Below, piece after piece: positions 26,891 through 35,652 of a stretch of DNA of 64,000 nucleotides (its first letter is position 1; every line of letters starts with the position of its first letter). Position numbers and translations under genes: made by a program. Source of the stretch: Pseudomonas corrugata (GTDB lineage Bacteria; Pseudomonadota; Gammaproteobacteria; Pseudomonadales; Pseudomonadaceae); assembly GCF_001269905.1 (NCBI RefSeq), contig NZ_LHVK01000029.1:1-64000 (forward strand), given 5' to 3'. The notes below the pieces were generated by a model. The model searched no databases. It was given only the letters and a program-made list of their open reading frames with translations, and had not been told where the DNA came from.

Positions 26891-28420
26891 TCAGTGCCCG
26901 CTGGCCGCCGGCCCCGCCTTCGCCGCAAACGGCGGCTTCGCCAGCCACACCAGCACGATCAGGCCCATGAACGCCCAGCCCAGCAGCGTGAAATAATCCA
27001 CGGTGGAGAGCATGTACGCCTGGCTCGTGAGGATGTGATCGAGCTGCGCATAGGCCGGCGGGCTCGCGCCGCCGAGCTGGTTGAGCGCCTCGCGGGTGGC
27101 CGGGTCGAAGGTGCTGATGCTCTCGCTCAGGTACGCATGGTGCTGGTCCGCCCGGCGGATCCAGATCCAGGTGGTCAGGGATGCGGCAAAGCTGCCTCCC
27201 AGCGTCCGCAGGAATGTCGCCAGCCCCGCGCCATCGGCAATCTGCTGCGGTGGCAGGTCGGACATCAGGATACTCAGGGTCGGCATGAAGAACAGCGCCA
27301 CCCCGATCCCCATGAACAACTGCACCAGGGCGATGTGCTGGAAGTCCACCTCGTTGGTAAACCCGGCGCGCATGAAACAGCTCAGGCCGATGGCCAGGAA
27401 CGCCAACCCGGCCAGCAGGCGCAGGTCGAATTTATGGGCGTACTTGCCGACGAAGGGCGACATCAACACCGGCAGGATGCCGATGGGCGCCACGGCCAGC
27501 CCGGCCCAGGTGGCGGTATAGCCCATCTGCGTCTGTAACCATTGCGGCAGGATCAGGTTGATGCCGAAGAACCCGGCATAGCCGCCCACCAGAACGATGG
27601 TGCCGATGCGAAAATTGCGATAGGCAAACAAGCGGAGATTGACCACCGGGTGACGGTCAGTCATTTCCCAGATCACGAACACGGCCAGGGCAACCAGCGA
27701 AATCAATGCACCGATAATGATGAAGTTCGACTCGAACCAATCCAGGTCGTTGCCCTTGTCGAGAATCACCTGAAGCGCACCGACACCGATGACCAGCGTG
27801 ATCAGCCCGACGTAATCCATCGGCTGATAACTGGTCACCACCGGCCGCGCCTTGAGCTGCTGACGCACCACCATCACCGCGAATACCCCGATGGGCACGT
27901 TGATAAAGAAGATCCACGGCCAGCTATAACTGTCGGTAATCCAGCCGCCCAGAATCGGCCCGGCAATCGGCGCCACCACCGTGACCATCGCCAGCAACGC
28001 CAGGGCCATCCCCCGCCTGGCGGGCGGATATACCGCAATCAGCAAGGTCTGTGTCATCGGGTACAGCGGCCCGGCCACCAGGCCCTGGAGCACGCGGAAG
28101 CCGATCAACTCCGGCATCGACGTGGAAATGCCGCACAAGAACGACGCGAGCACGAACAGCATCGTTGCCCATAAAAACAGCTTCACCTCGCCAAACCGAC
28201 GGCTCAACCAGCCGGTCAGCGGGAGCGCGATGGCGTTGCTCACCGCGAACGAAGTGATCACCCAGGTGCCCTGCTCCGAACTGACGCCCAGGTTGCCGGA
28301 TATGGTCGGCAAGGCGACGTTGGCAATGGTGGTGTCGAGCACTTGCATGAACGTCGCCAGCGACAGCCCGATGGTACTGAGCAACAGGCTGGGCGGCGAG
28401 AAAGACGCGTTATTGCTCAT
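26891..28420 (-). CDS. emrB: MFS multidrug transporter, DHA2 (EmrB) family
   Basis: The 509-residue product has 14 predicted hydrophobic segments. The DHA2 markers are present: LDTTIANVALPTISG (motif D1 region), SWRWIFFINVPIG-type motif (YSWPWIFFINVPIGVFAVMVV), GPILGGWITD and RFGEVKLFLWATMLF. It is the inner-membrane pump of a tripartite system with the HlyD protein and outer-membrane factor upstream. Substrate unknown. It is the last gene of the marR-OMF-emrA-emrB operon, 180 bases behind emrA with a REPIN in the gap. Confidence 0.93.
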   Translation of the reverse strand: MSNNASFSPPSLLLSTIGLSLATFMQVLDTTIANVALPTISGNLGVSSEQGTWVITSFAVSNAIALPLTGWLSRRFGEVKLFLWATMLFVLASFLCGISTSMPELIGFRVLQGLVAGPLYPMTQTLLIAVYPPARRGMALALLAMVTVVAPIAGPILGGWITDSYSWPWIFFINVPIGVFAVMVVRQQLKARPVVTSYQPMDYVGLITLVIGVGALQVILDKGNDLDWFESNFIIIGALISLVALAVFVIWEMTDRHPVVNLRLFAYRNFRIGTIVLVGGYAGFFGINLILPQWLQTQMGYTATWAGLAVAPIGILPVLMSPFVGKYAHKFDLRLLAGLAFLAIGLSCFMRAGFTNEVDFQHIALVQLFMGIGVALFFMPTLSILMSDLPPQQIADGAGLATFLRTLGGSFAASLTTWIWIRRADQHHAYLSESISTFDPATREALNQLGGASPPAYAQLDHILTSQAYMLSTVDYFTLLGWAFMGLIVLVWLAKPPFAAKAGPAASGH

Positions 28421-28485
28421 TGTGAAATCCTAGGAAGCTAAACGGACGTGAAACTCGCAGACGAATCCGGCGAAGAGAGGCTACC

Positions 28486-28577
28486 CCTGTGTGCGAGCCT
28501 GCTCGCGATAGCGGTGTATCAGATGACATAAAAGTCGACTGTCGTGCCGCCATCGCGAGCAGGCTCGCTCCCACAGG
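28486..28577. repeat. REPIN, class A, inside an operon
   Basis: Arms CCTGTGTGCGAGCCTGCTCGCGAT and ATCGCGAGCAGGCTCGCTCCCACAGG lie between emrA and emrB, so the emrA-emrB message must carry this hairpin. That may lower emrB output. Confidence 0.82.
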
Positions 28578-28600
28578 TCGATAGATGTCTCACCTGATCA

Positions 28601-29800
28601 TCAACGCTGCGCAGTCTTGCTCGCGGCAGCGCTGTTTTCGTGGATCAGGCGCGTGATCATAGCGTCGGCATCGGCCAGTTGACGGTCGTAGACCTGGGTG
28701 CTGAACGAGGCCTTCTGCGGCGGTTGCTGGGCCAGGACCGGTCCGCTCTGATCGCGCAGGTTGACGCTGACCTCGGTGGACAGCCCGACCCGCAACGGGT
28801 GCTTGGCCAGTTCCTGGGCATTGACATGAATGCGCACCGGCACCCGCTGGACGATCTTGATCCAGTTACCGGTGGCGTTCTGCGCCGGCAGCAAGGCAAA
28901 CGCGCTGCCCGTTCCCGCGCCGAGGCTGTCAATGGTGCCGCTGTACTTCACATCGCTACCGTAGAGGTCGGTTTCGATCTCTACCGGCTGGCCAATGCGC
29001 ATATCACGCAGTTGGGTTTCCTTGAAGTTGGCGTCGATCCACAACTGATCCAGTGGAATCACCGCCATCAGCGCAGTTCCCGGCTGCACCCGTTGGCCCA
29101 GTTGCACGGTGCGCTTGGCGACATAACCGGTGACCGGCGCGATCAACGTGCTACGGGCGTCGGCCAGGTAGGCCTGACGCAACTGTGCGGCGGCGGCCTG
29201 CACGTCGGGATGGGACGACACCACGGTGTCATCCACCAGCGCGCTGGAAGTCTTGAGCTGTTGTCGGGCATTGGCGAGGGCGTTCTGCGCCGAGGTCAGG
29301 TCATCCCGGGCGTGGGACAGCTCTTCCTTGGAAATCGCGCCGCCGGCCGCCAGGTTCTTACGCCGGTTGTAGTTCTCCTGGGCCTTCTGCACTTCGGCTT
29401 CCTGCGCATTGACCTGCGCCCGCATGCCGTCGACGTTGCTGTACAAACCACGCACCTGGCGGACCGTGCGGGCCAGGTTGGCCTGGGCACTCTGCAGGCC
29501 GACCTCGGCGTCGTTCGGGTCGAACTGCACCAGCACCTGGCCTTCGCGGACCAAGTCGCCGTCGTCGGCACCGATGCTCACTACGGTGCCGCTGACCTGC
29601 GGAGTGATTTCCACCACGTTGCCGTTCACATAGGCATCGTCCGTACTTTCGCTCCAGCGGCCGTACAGCTCATGCCAGGCCCAGACGCCCAGGCCGGCGA
29701 GAATGACGATCACCGCCAGCACCAGCAGCATCACCTTGCGCTTGCGTGGGTTGTTGTCCTGCTGGTTTTCGGATGTTTGAGTATTTTCTGCGGTGGCCAT
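28601..29800 (-). CDS. emrA: HlyD/EmrA-type membrane fusion protein
   Basis: The 399-residue periplasmic adaptor has a short cytoplasmic start, one membrane helix (VMLLVLAVIVILAGLGVWAW, about 23-42), a lipoyl/barrel hybrid (VNGNVVEITPQVSGTVVSIGADDGDLVREGQVLVQFDPND), a long alpha-hairpin coiled coil (about 95-205), and the return half with APVTGYVAKRTVQLGQRVQPG. It links EmrB to the outer-membrane factor. Confidence 0.93.
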   Translation of the reverse strand: MATAENTQTSENQQDNNPRKRKVMLLVLAVIVILAGLGVWAWHELYGRWSESTDDAYVNGNVVEITPQVSGTVVSIGADDGDLVREGQVLVQFDPNDAEVGLQSAQANLARTVRQVRGLYSNVDGMRAQVNAQEAEVQKAQENYNRRKNLAAGGAISKEELSHARDDLTSAQNALANARQQLKTSSALVDDTVVSSHPDVQAAAAQLRQAYLADARSTLIAPVTGYVAKRTVQLGQRVQPGTALMAVIPLDQLWIDANFKETQLRDMRIGQPVEIETDLYGSDVKYSGTIDSLGAGTGSAFALLPAQNATGNWIKIVQRVPVRIHVNAQELAKHPLRVGLSTEVSVNLRDQSGPVLAQQPPQKASFSTQVYDRQLADADAMITRLIHENSAAASKTAQR

Positions 29801-29815
29801 GACAAATACCTCGAA

Positions 29816-31285
29816 TCAGTTATGCGGCGTGGCGGAAACCGCCGTGGCCGAAGCCAGGGTGTCGGTCTCGAAACCGCCACCCAGGGCCTGCATCAATTGG
29901 ATCGACAAATCGATCTGCTCGGCGTTCAGCGTCGCCAGTTGGCGTTGGGCCTGGAGCAGTTGCTGCTCGATGCTCAGCACGTCCAGATAATTGCCGATGC
30001 CCGAGCCGTAGCGCTGGACCACGGTGTCGTAGGAACTCTGGGCAATATCGGTAGCGTGTTGCTGGGCACCGATCTGCCGGGAAATATCGCGCAACTGGTT
30101 GATGGTGTCGCTGACATCCCCAAGGGCCGTGACCAGGCTCTTGTTGTATTGCGCCACCGCCAGGTCGTAGTCGGCATCCCGGGCATCCAGGTCCGCCCGC
30201 AGGCGCCCACCGTCGAAAATCGGCAGCGACACCGTCGGTGCCACGTTGAAGAAGCGACTGGCCGAACCGAACATTGCGTCACCCAACAAGGACTGCACTC
30301 CCGCCGCCGCGCTCAGGTTGAGGTTGGGGTAGAAGTTGGTCTTGCCGGCTTCGATACTCTTGCTCGCCGCCTCGACCCGCCAGCGCGCCGCAACCAGGTC
30401 CGGGCGGCGCCCCAGCAACTCGGCCGGCAGGTTCGAAGGCAACGCCACGGCACTGGCTTGCAGCACGTTGGGCCGGGCGATTTCATTGCCGCGATCCGGG
30501 CCCTTGCCCAGCAACACCGCCAAGGCGATCTTGGCGCTTTGCAGGCGTTTTTCCGTGTCGATCAGCGTGGCGCTCGCGCTGGCTTCCAGGCTTTCGGTCT
30601 GTTGGAACTGGTATTCACTGTCAATCCCGGCATTGAGACGACGCTTGCTCAGGTCGAGCATCTGCCGGGTGCGCTTGAGGTCTTCAACGGCCAGATCATG
30701 AATGATGTGGGCTTGCCCCAGGTCGCTGTAAGCCCGAGCCACGTCGGCGGCCAGGGTCAACTGTGCGGCCTGGCGATCGATTTCCGCTGCACGGGCCTGG
30801 CCCAGTGCAGACTCCCAGGCCGCCCGCTGGCCGCCCCAGAGATCAAAGTTGTAATTGAAATCCACGCTCAGCGAACGCAGGGTGCTGTACGCACCGCCCT
30901 GCCCCGCCGGGTCCTGGTCACGGGCCAGTCGCGAACGGCTGACGCTGCCGCTGGCATCCAGGGTTGGCATGCGCGCAGCATTGGCGGCGTAGGCAGCGGC
31001 GCTGGCCTGATGCACTCGGGCACTGGCGATCTGCATGTCCGGGCTGTCGCGCAGGGCTTCTCGGATCAGGCCGTCGAGTTGCGGGTCGCCAAGGCTGGAC
31101 CACCAATCGCTTTTCGGCCATGAAGCCGGCGACAGCTTGACGCCATTGAGGGATTGCCCGGCCTTGAGGTTCTGGGCCTCGAGGCTGACGCCTTCGGTCT
31201 TCAGGCCGCTGTAGCTGGCACAGCCCGCGAGGCTCATGGCCAGCAGCACCAGGCTCAACCGGGTACGCAAGATTTTCCGCTTCAT
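29816..31285 (-). CDS. outer-membrane efflux factor, NodT/OprM type
   Basis: The 489-residue lipoprotein has a lipobox (LLAMSLAGCASYSG) and two repeated OEP halves typical of TolC-like trimers (ASARVHQASAAAYAANAARMPTLDASGSVSRSR; VTALGDVSDTINQLRDISRQIG; DVLSIEQQLLQAQRQLATLNAEQIDLSIQLMQALGGG). Its start overlaps the marR stop by 4 bases, and emrA follows after 15 bases. Confidence 0.92.
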   Translation of the reverse strand: MKRKILRTRLSLVLLAMSLAGCASYSGLKTEGVSLEAQNLKAGQSLNGVKLSPASWPKSDWWSSLGDPQLDGLIREALRDSPDMQIASARVHQASAAAYAANAARMPTLDASGSVSRSRLARDQDPAGQGGAYSTLRSLSVDFNYNFDLWGGQRAAWESALGQARAAEIDRQAAQLTLAADVARAYSDLGQAHIIHDLAVEDLKRTRQMLDLSKRRLNAGIDSEYQFQQTESLEASASATLIDTEKRLQSAKIALAVLLGKGPDRGNEIARPNVLQASAVALPSNLPAELLGRRPDLVAARWRVEAASKSIEAGKTNFYPNLNLSAAAGVQSLLGDAMFGSASRFFNVAPTVSLPIFDGGRLRADLDARDADYDLAVAQYNKSLVTALGDVSDTINQLRDISRQIGAQQHATDIAQSSYDTVVQRYGSGIGNYLDVLSIEQQLLQAQRQLATLNAEQIDLSIQLMQALGGGFETDTLASATAVSATPHN

Positions 31286-31755
31286 TTGTCCCCCAGTCGC
31301 AACATAGTGATGGGATCACCGGCAGCGAGCAGTATCTTCTTGAGGATCTGTTCGAGGGTCTGCAACTCCTCGCGGCTGATGGCGCCAGCGAGTTGATTCA
31401 TGGCATCGGCGCCGATAAAGGGCAGGCGATCGGCGAGCCCCTGGCCGGCTTCGGTCAGGACCAATCGCACCTGCCTGCGGTCCTCGGCCGAACGCTGGCG
31501 AACCAGGAAGCCCTTCTGCTCCAGGCGGTCGAGCATGCGTGTCATCGAGCCACTGTCCAGGGACAGGTAGCGGCACAGTTCAGCCGGCGTATCGGTGCCG
31601 TGCTGGGCCATGATGATCAACACCTTGAACTGCGCGGCCGTAATGCCGACGGGTTCCATGTGGGTGTCGATGATCCGGTCCTTCAGCACCGCAGCGCGTC
31701 CGAGCAGCATGCCGAGATGGCAATTGTGAAATTCGTCTGGGGTGAAATGCTTCAT
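31282..31755 (-). CDS. MarR-family repressor of the efflux operon
   Basis: The 157-residue winged-helix protein has the MarR core (ITAAQFKVLIIMAQHGTDTPAELCRYLSLDSGSMTRMLDRLEQKGFLVRQRSAEDRRQVRLVLTEAGQGLADRL), including the wing DRRQVRL. It is the first gene of the operon and overlaps the outer-membrane factor gene. Two palindromes just upstream (31770-31781, 31803-31814) are its likely sites, so it should repress itself and the pump until an effector binds. Confidence 0.92.
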   Translation of the reverse strand: MKHFTPDEFHNCHLGMLLGRAAVLKDRIIDTHMEPVGITAAQFKVLIIMAQHGTDTPAELCRYLSLDSGSMTRMLDRLEQKGFLVRQRSAEDRRQVRLVLTEAGQGLADRLPFIGADAMNQLAGAISREELQTLEQILKKILLAAGDPITMLRLGDK

Positions 31756-31769
31756 CAGGACACCGTTTG

Positions 31770-31781
31770 CTGCCTAGGCAG
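31770..31781. promoter_or_regulatory. MarR-type operator 1
   Basis: CTGCCTAGGCAG is a perfect 12-bp palindrome 15 bases upstream of the marR ATG, placed to block the promoter or start. Confidence 0.7.
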
Positions 31782-31802
31782 TGAATGTATGTCGAGATAT
31801 TA

Positions 31803-31814
31803 CTGCTTAGGCAG
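31803..31814. promoter_or_regulatory. MarR-type operator 2
   Basis: CTGCTTAGGCAG repeats operator 1 with one change. The two centres are 33 bp apart, about three helical turns, so two dimers would sit on one DNA face. Confidence 0.68.
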
Positions 31815-31870
31815 CAAATGTCAAACAAATCGTTAGCAGGCTACATAAAAGTCCGACGAACGCAGAAAAA

Positions 31871-31964
31871 CCTGTGGGAGCGAGCCTGCTCGCGATGGCG
31901 GTGTGCCAGTCAGTGATGAGTTGACTGATAGACCGCTATCGCGAGCAGGCTCGCTCCCACAAGG
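31871..31964. repeat. REPIN, class A
   Basis: Arms CCTGTGGGAGCGAGCCTGCTCGCGAT and ATCGCGAGCAGGCTCGCTCCCACAAGG are inverted, just behind the tamB stop. Confidence 0.85.
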
Positions 31965-31977
31965 GATAGGGGGAGGG

Positions 31978-34900
31978 TTAGAAATCGCGCTTGTAGAAGA
32001 TGTCCAGCGAGCTGGCGACGCCGCTGGCGGCTTCGAGGTAGACCTTTTTGCTGAGTTTGTAGCGCAGGGCGATAGTGTTGGCCGGTTCGAACACCCCTAC
32101 GCCATAGCGCAGGCTGAGTTTCTCCGACAGGTTGCCGCTGGCGACGACGCTGGTGGTGTCGCCACTGCCCTGGGTGTCGAGCTGGAAATCCTTGATGCCC
32201 AAATCACTGGCCAGGCTGGTGGTCACCCCCGAACTGCCCATCAAACCCAAGCCCAGTGCTGCCTGGGCGAGCATGTTGTTGTCCTCGCCGGTGGTGCTGA
32301 GCGGTCGCCCCAGCACCAGGTAGGACAGCGCCTGCTCCTGGCTCATGGCCGGCTCCGAAAAGATTTGCGTGACCGGCTGCTCGGCGCTGCCGCTCAAGCG
32401 GATGCCGGCGATCACGTCGTCGGTCTGGCGAATCGCCTCGATGTCCAGGTAGGGCTGGTCGATGGGCCCGGCAAACAGCAGCCGCGCCCGACGCACCGTC
32501 AGCCGCTGCCCGTAGGCCCGGTAACGGCCGTCGTTGAGCCAGAGTTCGCCGCGGGTGTCCATGTTGTCGCCGATATGTACCTGGCCCTGGACGTTGGCCG
32601 TCAGGCCGAAGCCGGAAAACGCGAGTTTCTCCTGGCCCACTATCACATCGATGTCCATTGCCATGGCCATCGGTGCCTTGCCCTCTTCGGTCTGGTGGCC
32701 GACGATCACTGTGTCATCCGAGACCTTGACAGTGGAAGGTGGCAATTCGCGGACGGTGATCTCGCCCTTGGGCACCAGCACCTTGCCGGCAATCGACAGC
32801 CGCTCGCCGTGCAGCGTGATGTTGAGGTCCGGCGCCATCTCCAGTACCGCGTAGGGCTCCACGGTGACCGGCAGCTGCGCGCCCTTGAGCGCCAGGTTCA
32901 TGCTCAAGGCCTCGCCCCAGCCCATGTTGCCGCTCAGGTTGCCGTGTCCGCCCTTGCCACTTTTCCAGCTACCGTCGAGGCGTACCGTTTCCCCGGCGAT
33001 CATCGCCCGCACCTGCAAGTCTTCGAGACTGACCGGCAGTTCCGGTCCGGAAACCTCGCCATCGCTGAGCACGAGATTGCCGTTCACCTGCGGCGCCAGC
33101 AAACCACCGGACAAGGTGCCATTGCCGTTCAGGTGCCCGGTGAGGGTTTCCACCATCGGCACGAACGGTCGGGCCACGGAAAGGTCCAGGCCGGTCAGGC
33201 GAAACGAACCGCTGAGGGGTTTGCTGGCGGGCAACGGGTTGATCCGTGCCTGGACCATCAGTTCGCCGAGCCGGGCACCGACAAAATTCAGCTCGGTATC
33301 GATGCGCTTGGGGGTCAGGCGGCTGTCCAGTTTCAGAGTCTGGTAGGGAAAGTCCAGCCACTGCTCCTTGTCTCGAATCCGTAGCGTACCGCCGCTGGCA
33401 TCCACCAGAATCCGCCCGTTCGGACCGCTGGCCGGCAGGTCCACTTGCAGATCGGCACTGAGCCGGCCCTGCCAGGCAAAGTCCTTGGGCATCCACTGGG
33501 CGAGACTTTCAATGGGAAACTGCTTGAGGTGATAGCGCAGCTTCGGCTCCGGCATCAGGCGCTGGTCTTCGCCACACAGGCTGGCCTGGCCGGAACGCCA
33601 GCAGTGGGCGCCAAAGTTGAGCGTGCCGTTGGCCAGGCGCTCCAGTTTCGCCGGGGCCTGCAGCCGCCAGTCCTGGCCGCCGACCTGTAGATCGCCACTG
33701 TTCAGGCGCCCGCGCCAGTTGCCTTGATCCAGCGCACCATCGAACCCCAGGGCGGTCTTCAGTTGCGGCCCCTGCAGATCCAGGTTGAGCTTTTGCTGCC
33801 TGATATCCCCCTGCCCGCTGACCGTCAGCACGCCCAACGCAGTGTCGCCGGCACGGATGTCGCGGGCCTTGAGGTCGACCTTGCCCCGCTGCGCGCTGTC
33901 GAGGGTGCCGTCCAGGTTCAGGCTTTGCAGGCGTTTGTCCTGAAAGGCAAGCTGAGAGCCTTGCAGGCCGAGCTTGCCTTGGGGGGCCTTAAGGGTTCCG
34001 GCCACATCGATGCGGCCGTTGAGCTGACCGCGCAGTTGTGGCCAGAGTTGAGCCAGACGCGCGAGCTTGATGTCGATCCGGCCGGTCAGTTTCTGTTGCA
34101 GGCTGCCGCTGCCCTTGATGCGGTTATCCCCCAGGCGGATGTCCAGCGCGTCGAGGTTCCATTGCTCACCGCTGCCGCTGGCCTTGGCCTGGAACAGCGC
34201 TGGCTGGCCGCGCAACTTGCCCTTGAGGTCCAGGTCCGCGTCGAGGTTGAGTGTGTCGTTTTTCAGCGACCCTTTGCTGCGCAGCGGTCCGGCCAGGGTA
34301 CCGGGCAGTTCGCCGAGCCAATAGGCCGGGTTGATGGCTGACAGCTCCAGCGCCGTGTCCCAGGCAATGCCCTCGGCAAATTGCAGGTCCAGGTGCCCTT
34401 CGGCCTTGCCTTGCCCCGCCGCGAGCTGAAGCTGCGGCAAATGAATCTGCGTCAAGTCGCCGCTGAACGGGCTGCCCAGGCTGAAGGCTCCCGCGGGGCC
34501 ATCCAGCGCAGCCTGGAAATTACCCAGATAGCGGCCGTCGGTGTAGGAGACTTCACCGTTGAAGCTGCGCAGCGTCACCTGTGGCTCGTCGATCAGCGGA
34601 TAGAGGCGATGCCAGGGAAAATCCAGCCAGGCGACTTTCGCTTCGGCGCTCAGGCCTTCGCGCCAATCCATCTGCCCGGTCACGTTCAAGCTTTGCCGGT
34701 CGCCGGCGTTCAGGTCCAGGCCGGCGATCTGCGCACCATTGGCATCCACCTTGCCTTGCAGCAACAACGCCACCGGCCCCTGCTCGGCGGGCAACGTGGC
34801 TTTGCCGAGCAATTGATAGCCGCTTTTCAGGTCACCTTCACCGGTCAATTCCAGTTGATTGAGCAACAGCGTGTCCGGCAGATCGGCGCTGGCCTTGAAA

Positions 34901-35652
34901 CCATCGGCGGTGATGCGCACCTTGGCTGGCAGGTTGTCCGCCAACGGTTGCAGCTCGCCGACCAGCCGACCTTGCAGGTAGCCGCTGCTGTCGGCGTTGA
35001 GGTTGAGGGTCTTGAGCAGGTCGCCGTCGACGACCAGGTTCAGCGCCCATGGCGTGTCGCCCGGTGCCGGCAAGGTCAACCGACCCTGGGCCTTCAGCGG
35101 CCAGTGGCCTGCGGGTTTCAACAACCCGGAAAGTTTCAGGCTCAACTCGTCTCGCTGCAATTGCACCGAGTCGATCTGCAAGCCCTCTGCGGTCCAGTGG
35201 GCAACCAGTTGCAAGCCCTTGAGCTGCTCGCTGCCGTTGAACAACAGGCTGCCGATCTGCACGTCTCCCAGCTCGATGGCGACCGGCAGGTCCAGGTCCG
35301 GCAAGCTCAGCGGACCACTGCTCTGCGCGTCGACCGAGGGTGGCAGTTGCAGGCTGGCCTTATCGACCTTGAGCTGTTCGATGCACAGGGTCATGTGCGC
35401 CAGGCACAGCGGCGACCACGCGAATATCACTCCATCGAGTTCCACGCGGCGGCTGTCCTGCTGCCACAAGAGGTGATCGGCGCTCCACTGTCCGCCCAAC
35501 CGCCCCTGGAAGTTTTCCACGCTCAGCCCCGGCACCAGGCCCAGCATCCAACGGCTACCCGGCTGCGTGCCCAACAGGGTGCTCAGTGTCAGCACGACCA
35601 ATGCCAGCAACGCAGCGAGCGCCAGCAGTGTTCTCTTCAAACCATGACTCAC
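31978..35652 (-). CDS. tamB: translocation and assembly module protein TamB
   Basis: The 1224-residue periplasm-spanning protein is anchored by an N-terminal membrane helix (TLLALAALLALVVLTLSTLLG), followed by a very long beta-rich AsmA-like groove and the C-terminal TamB (DUF490) domain (QALSYLVLGRPLS; SLRYGVGVFEPANTIALRYKLSKKVYLEAASG, ending DIFYKRDF). It acts with TamA in autotransporter assembly and in phospholipid transport between membranes. Length is near E. coli TamB. The start overlaps tamA by 4 bases. Confidence 0.94.
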   Translation of the reverse strand: MSHGLKRTLLALAALLALVVLTLSTLLGTQPGSRWMLGLVPGLSVENFQGRLGGQWSADHLLWQQDSRRVELDGVIFAWSPLCLAHMTLCIEQLKVDKASLQLPPSVDAQSSGPLSLPDLDLPVAIELGDVQIGSLLFNGSEQLKGLQLVAHWTAEGLQIDSVQLQRDELSLKLSGLLKPAGHWPLKAQGRLTLPAPGDTPWALNLVVDGDLLKTLNLNADSSGYLQGRLVGELQPLADNLPAKVRITADGFKASADLPDTLLLNQLELTGEGDLKSGYQLLGKATLPAEQGPVALLLQGKVDANGAQIAGLDLNAGDRQSLNVTGQMDWREGLSAEAKVAWLDFPWHRLYPLIDEPQVTLRSFNGEVSYTDGRYLGNFQAALDGPAGAFSLGSPFSGDLTQIHLPQLQLAAGQGKAEGHLDLQFAEGIAWDTALELSAINPAYWLGELPGTLAGPLRSKGSLKNDTLNLDADLDLKGKLRGQPALFQAKASGSGEQWNLDALDIRLGDNRIKGSGSLQQKLTGRIDIKLARLAQLWPQLRGQLNGRIDVAGTLKAPQGKLGLQGSQLAFQDKRLQSLNLDGTLDSAQRGKVDLKARDIRAGDTALGVLTVSGQGDIRQQKLNLDLQGPQLKTALGFDGALDQGNWRGRLNSGDLQVGGQDWRLQAPAKLERLANGTLNFGAHCWRSGQASLCGEDQRLMPEPKLRYHLKQFPIESLAQWMPKDFAWQGRLSADLQVDLPASGPNGRILVDASGGTLRIRDKEQWLDFPYQTLKLDSRLTPKRIDTELNFVGARLGELMVQARINPLPASKPLSGSFRLTGLDLSVARPFVPMVETLTGHLNGNGTLSGGLLAPQVNGNLVLSDGEVSGPELPVSLEDLQVRAMIAGETVRLDGSWKSGKGGHGNLSGNMGWGEALSMNLALKGAQLPVTVEPYAVLEMAPDLNITLHGERLSIAGKVLVPKGEITVRELPPSTVKVSDDTVIVGHQTEEGKAPMAMAMDIDVIVGQEKLAFSGFGLTANVQGQVHIGDNMDTRGELWLNDGRYRAYGQRLTVRRARLLFAGPIDQPYLDIEAIRQTDDVIAGIRLSGSAEQPVTQIFSEPAMSQEQALSYLVLGRPLSTTGEDNNMLAQAALGLGLMGSSGVTTSLASDLGIKDFQLDTQGSGDTTSVVASGNLSEKLSLRYGVGVFEPANTIALRYKLSKKVYLEAASGVASSLDIFYKRDF

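Noticed and set aside
28640..31123. An 827-codon plus-strand frame across emrA and the outer-membrane factor
   Set aside because: It is the antisense of two recognised efflux genes; composition and lack of motifs mark it as a shadow. The same applies to similar long plus-strand frames at 7598, 31903, 34381 and 35586.
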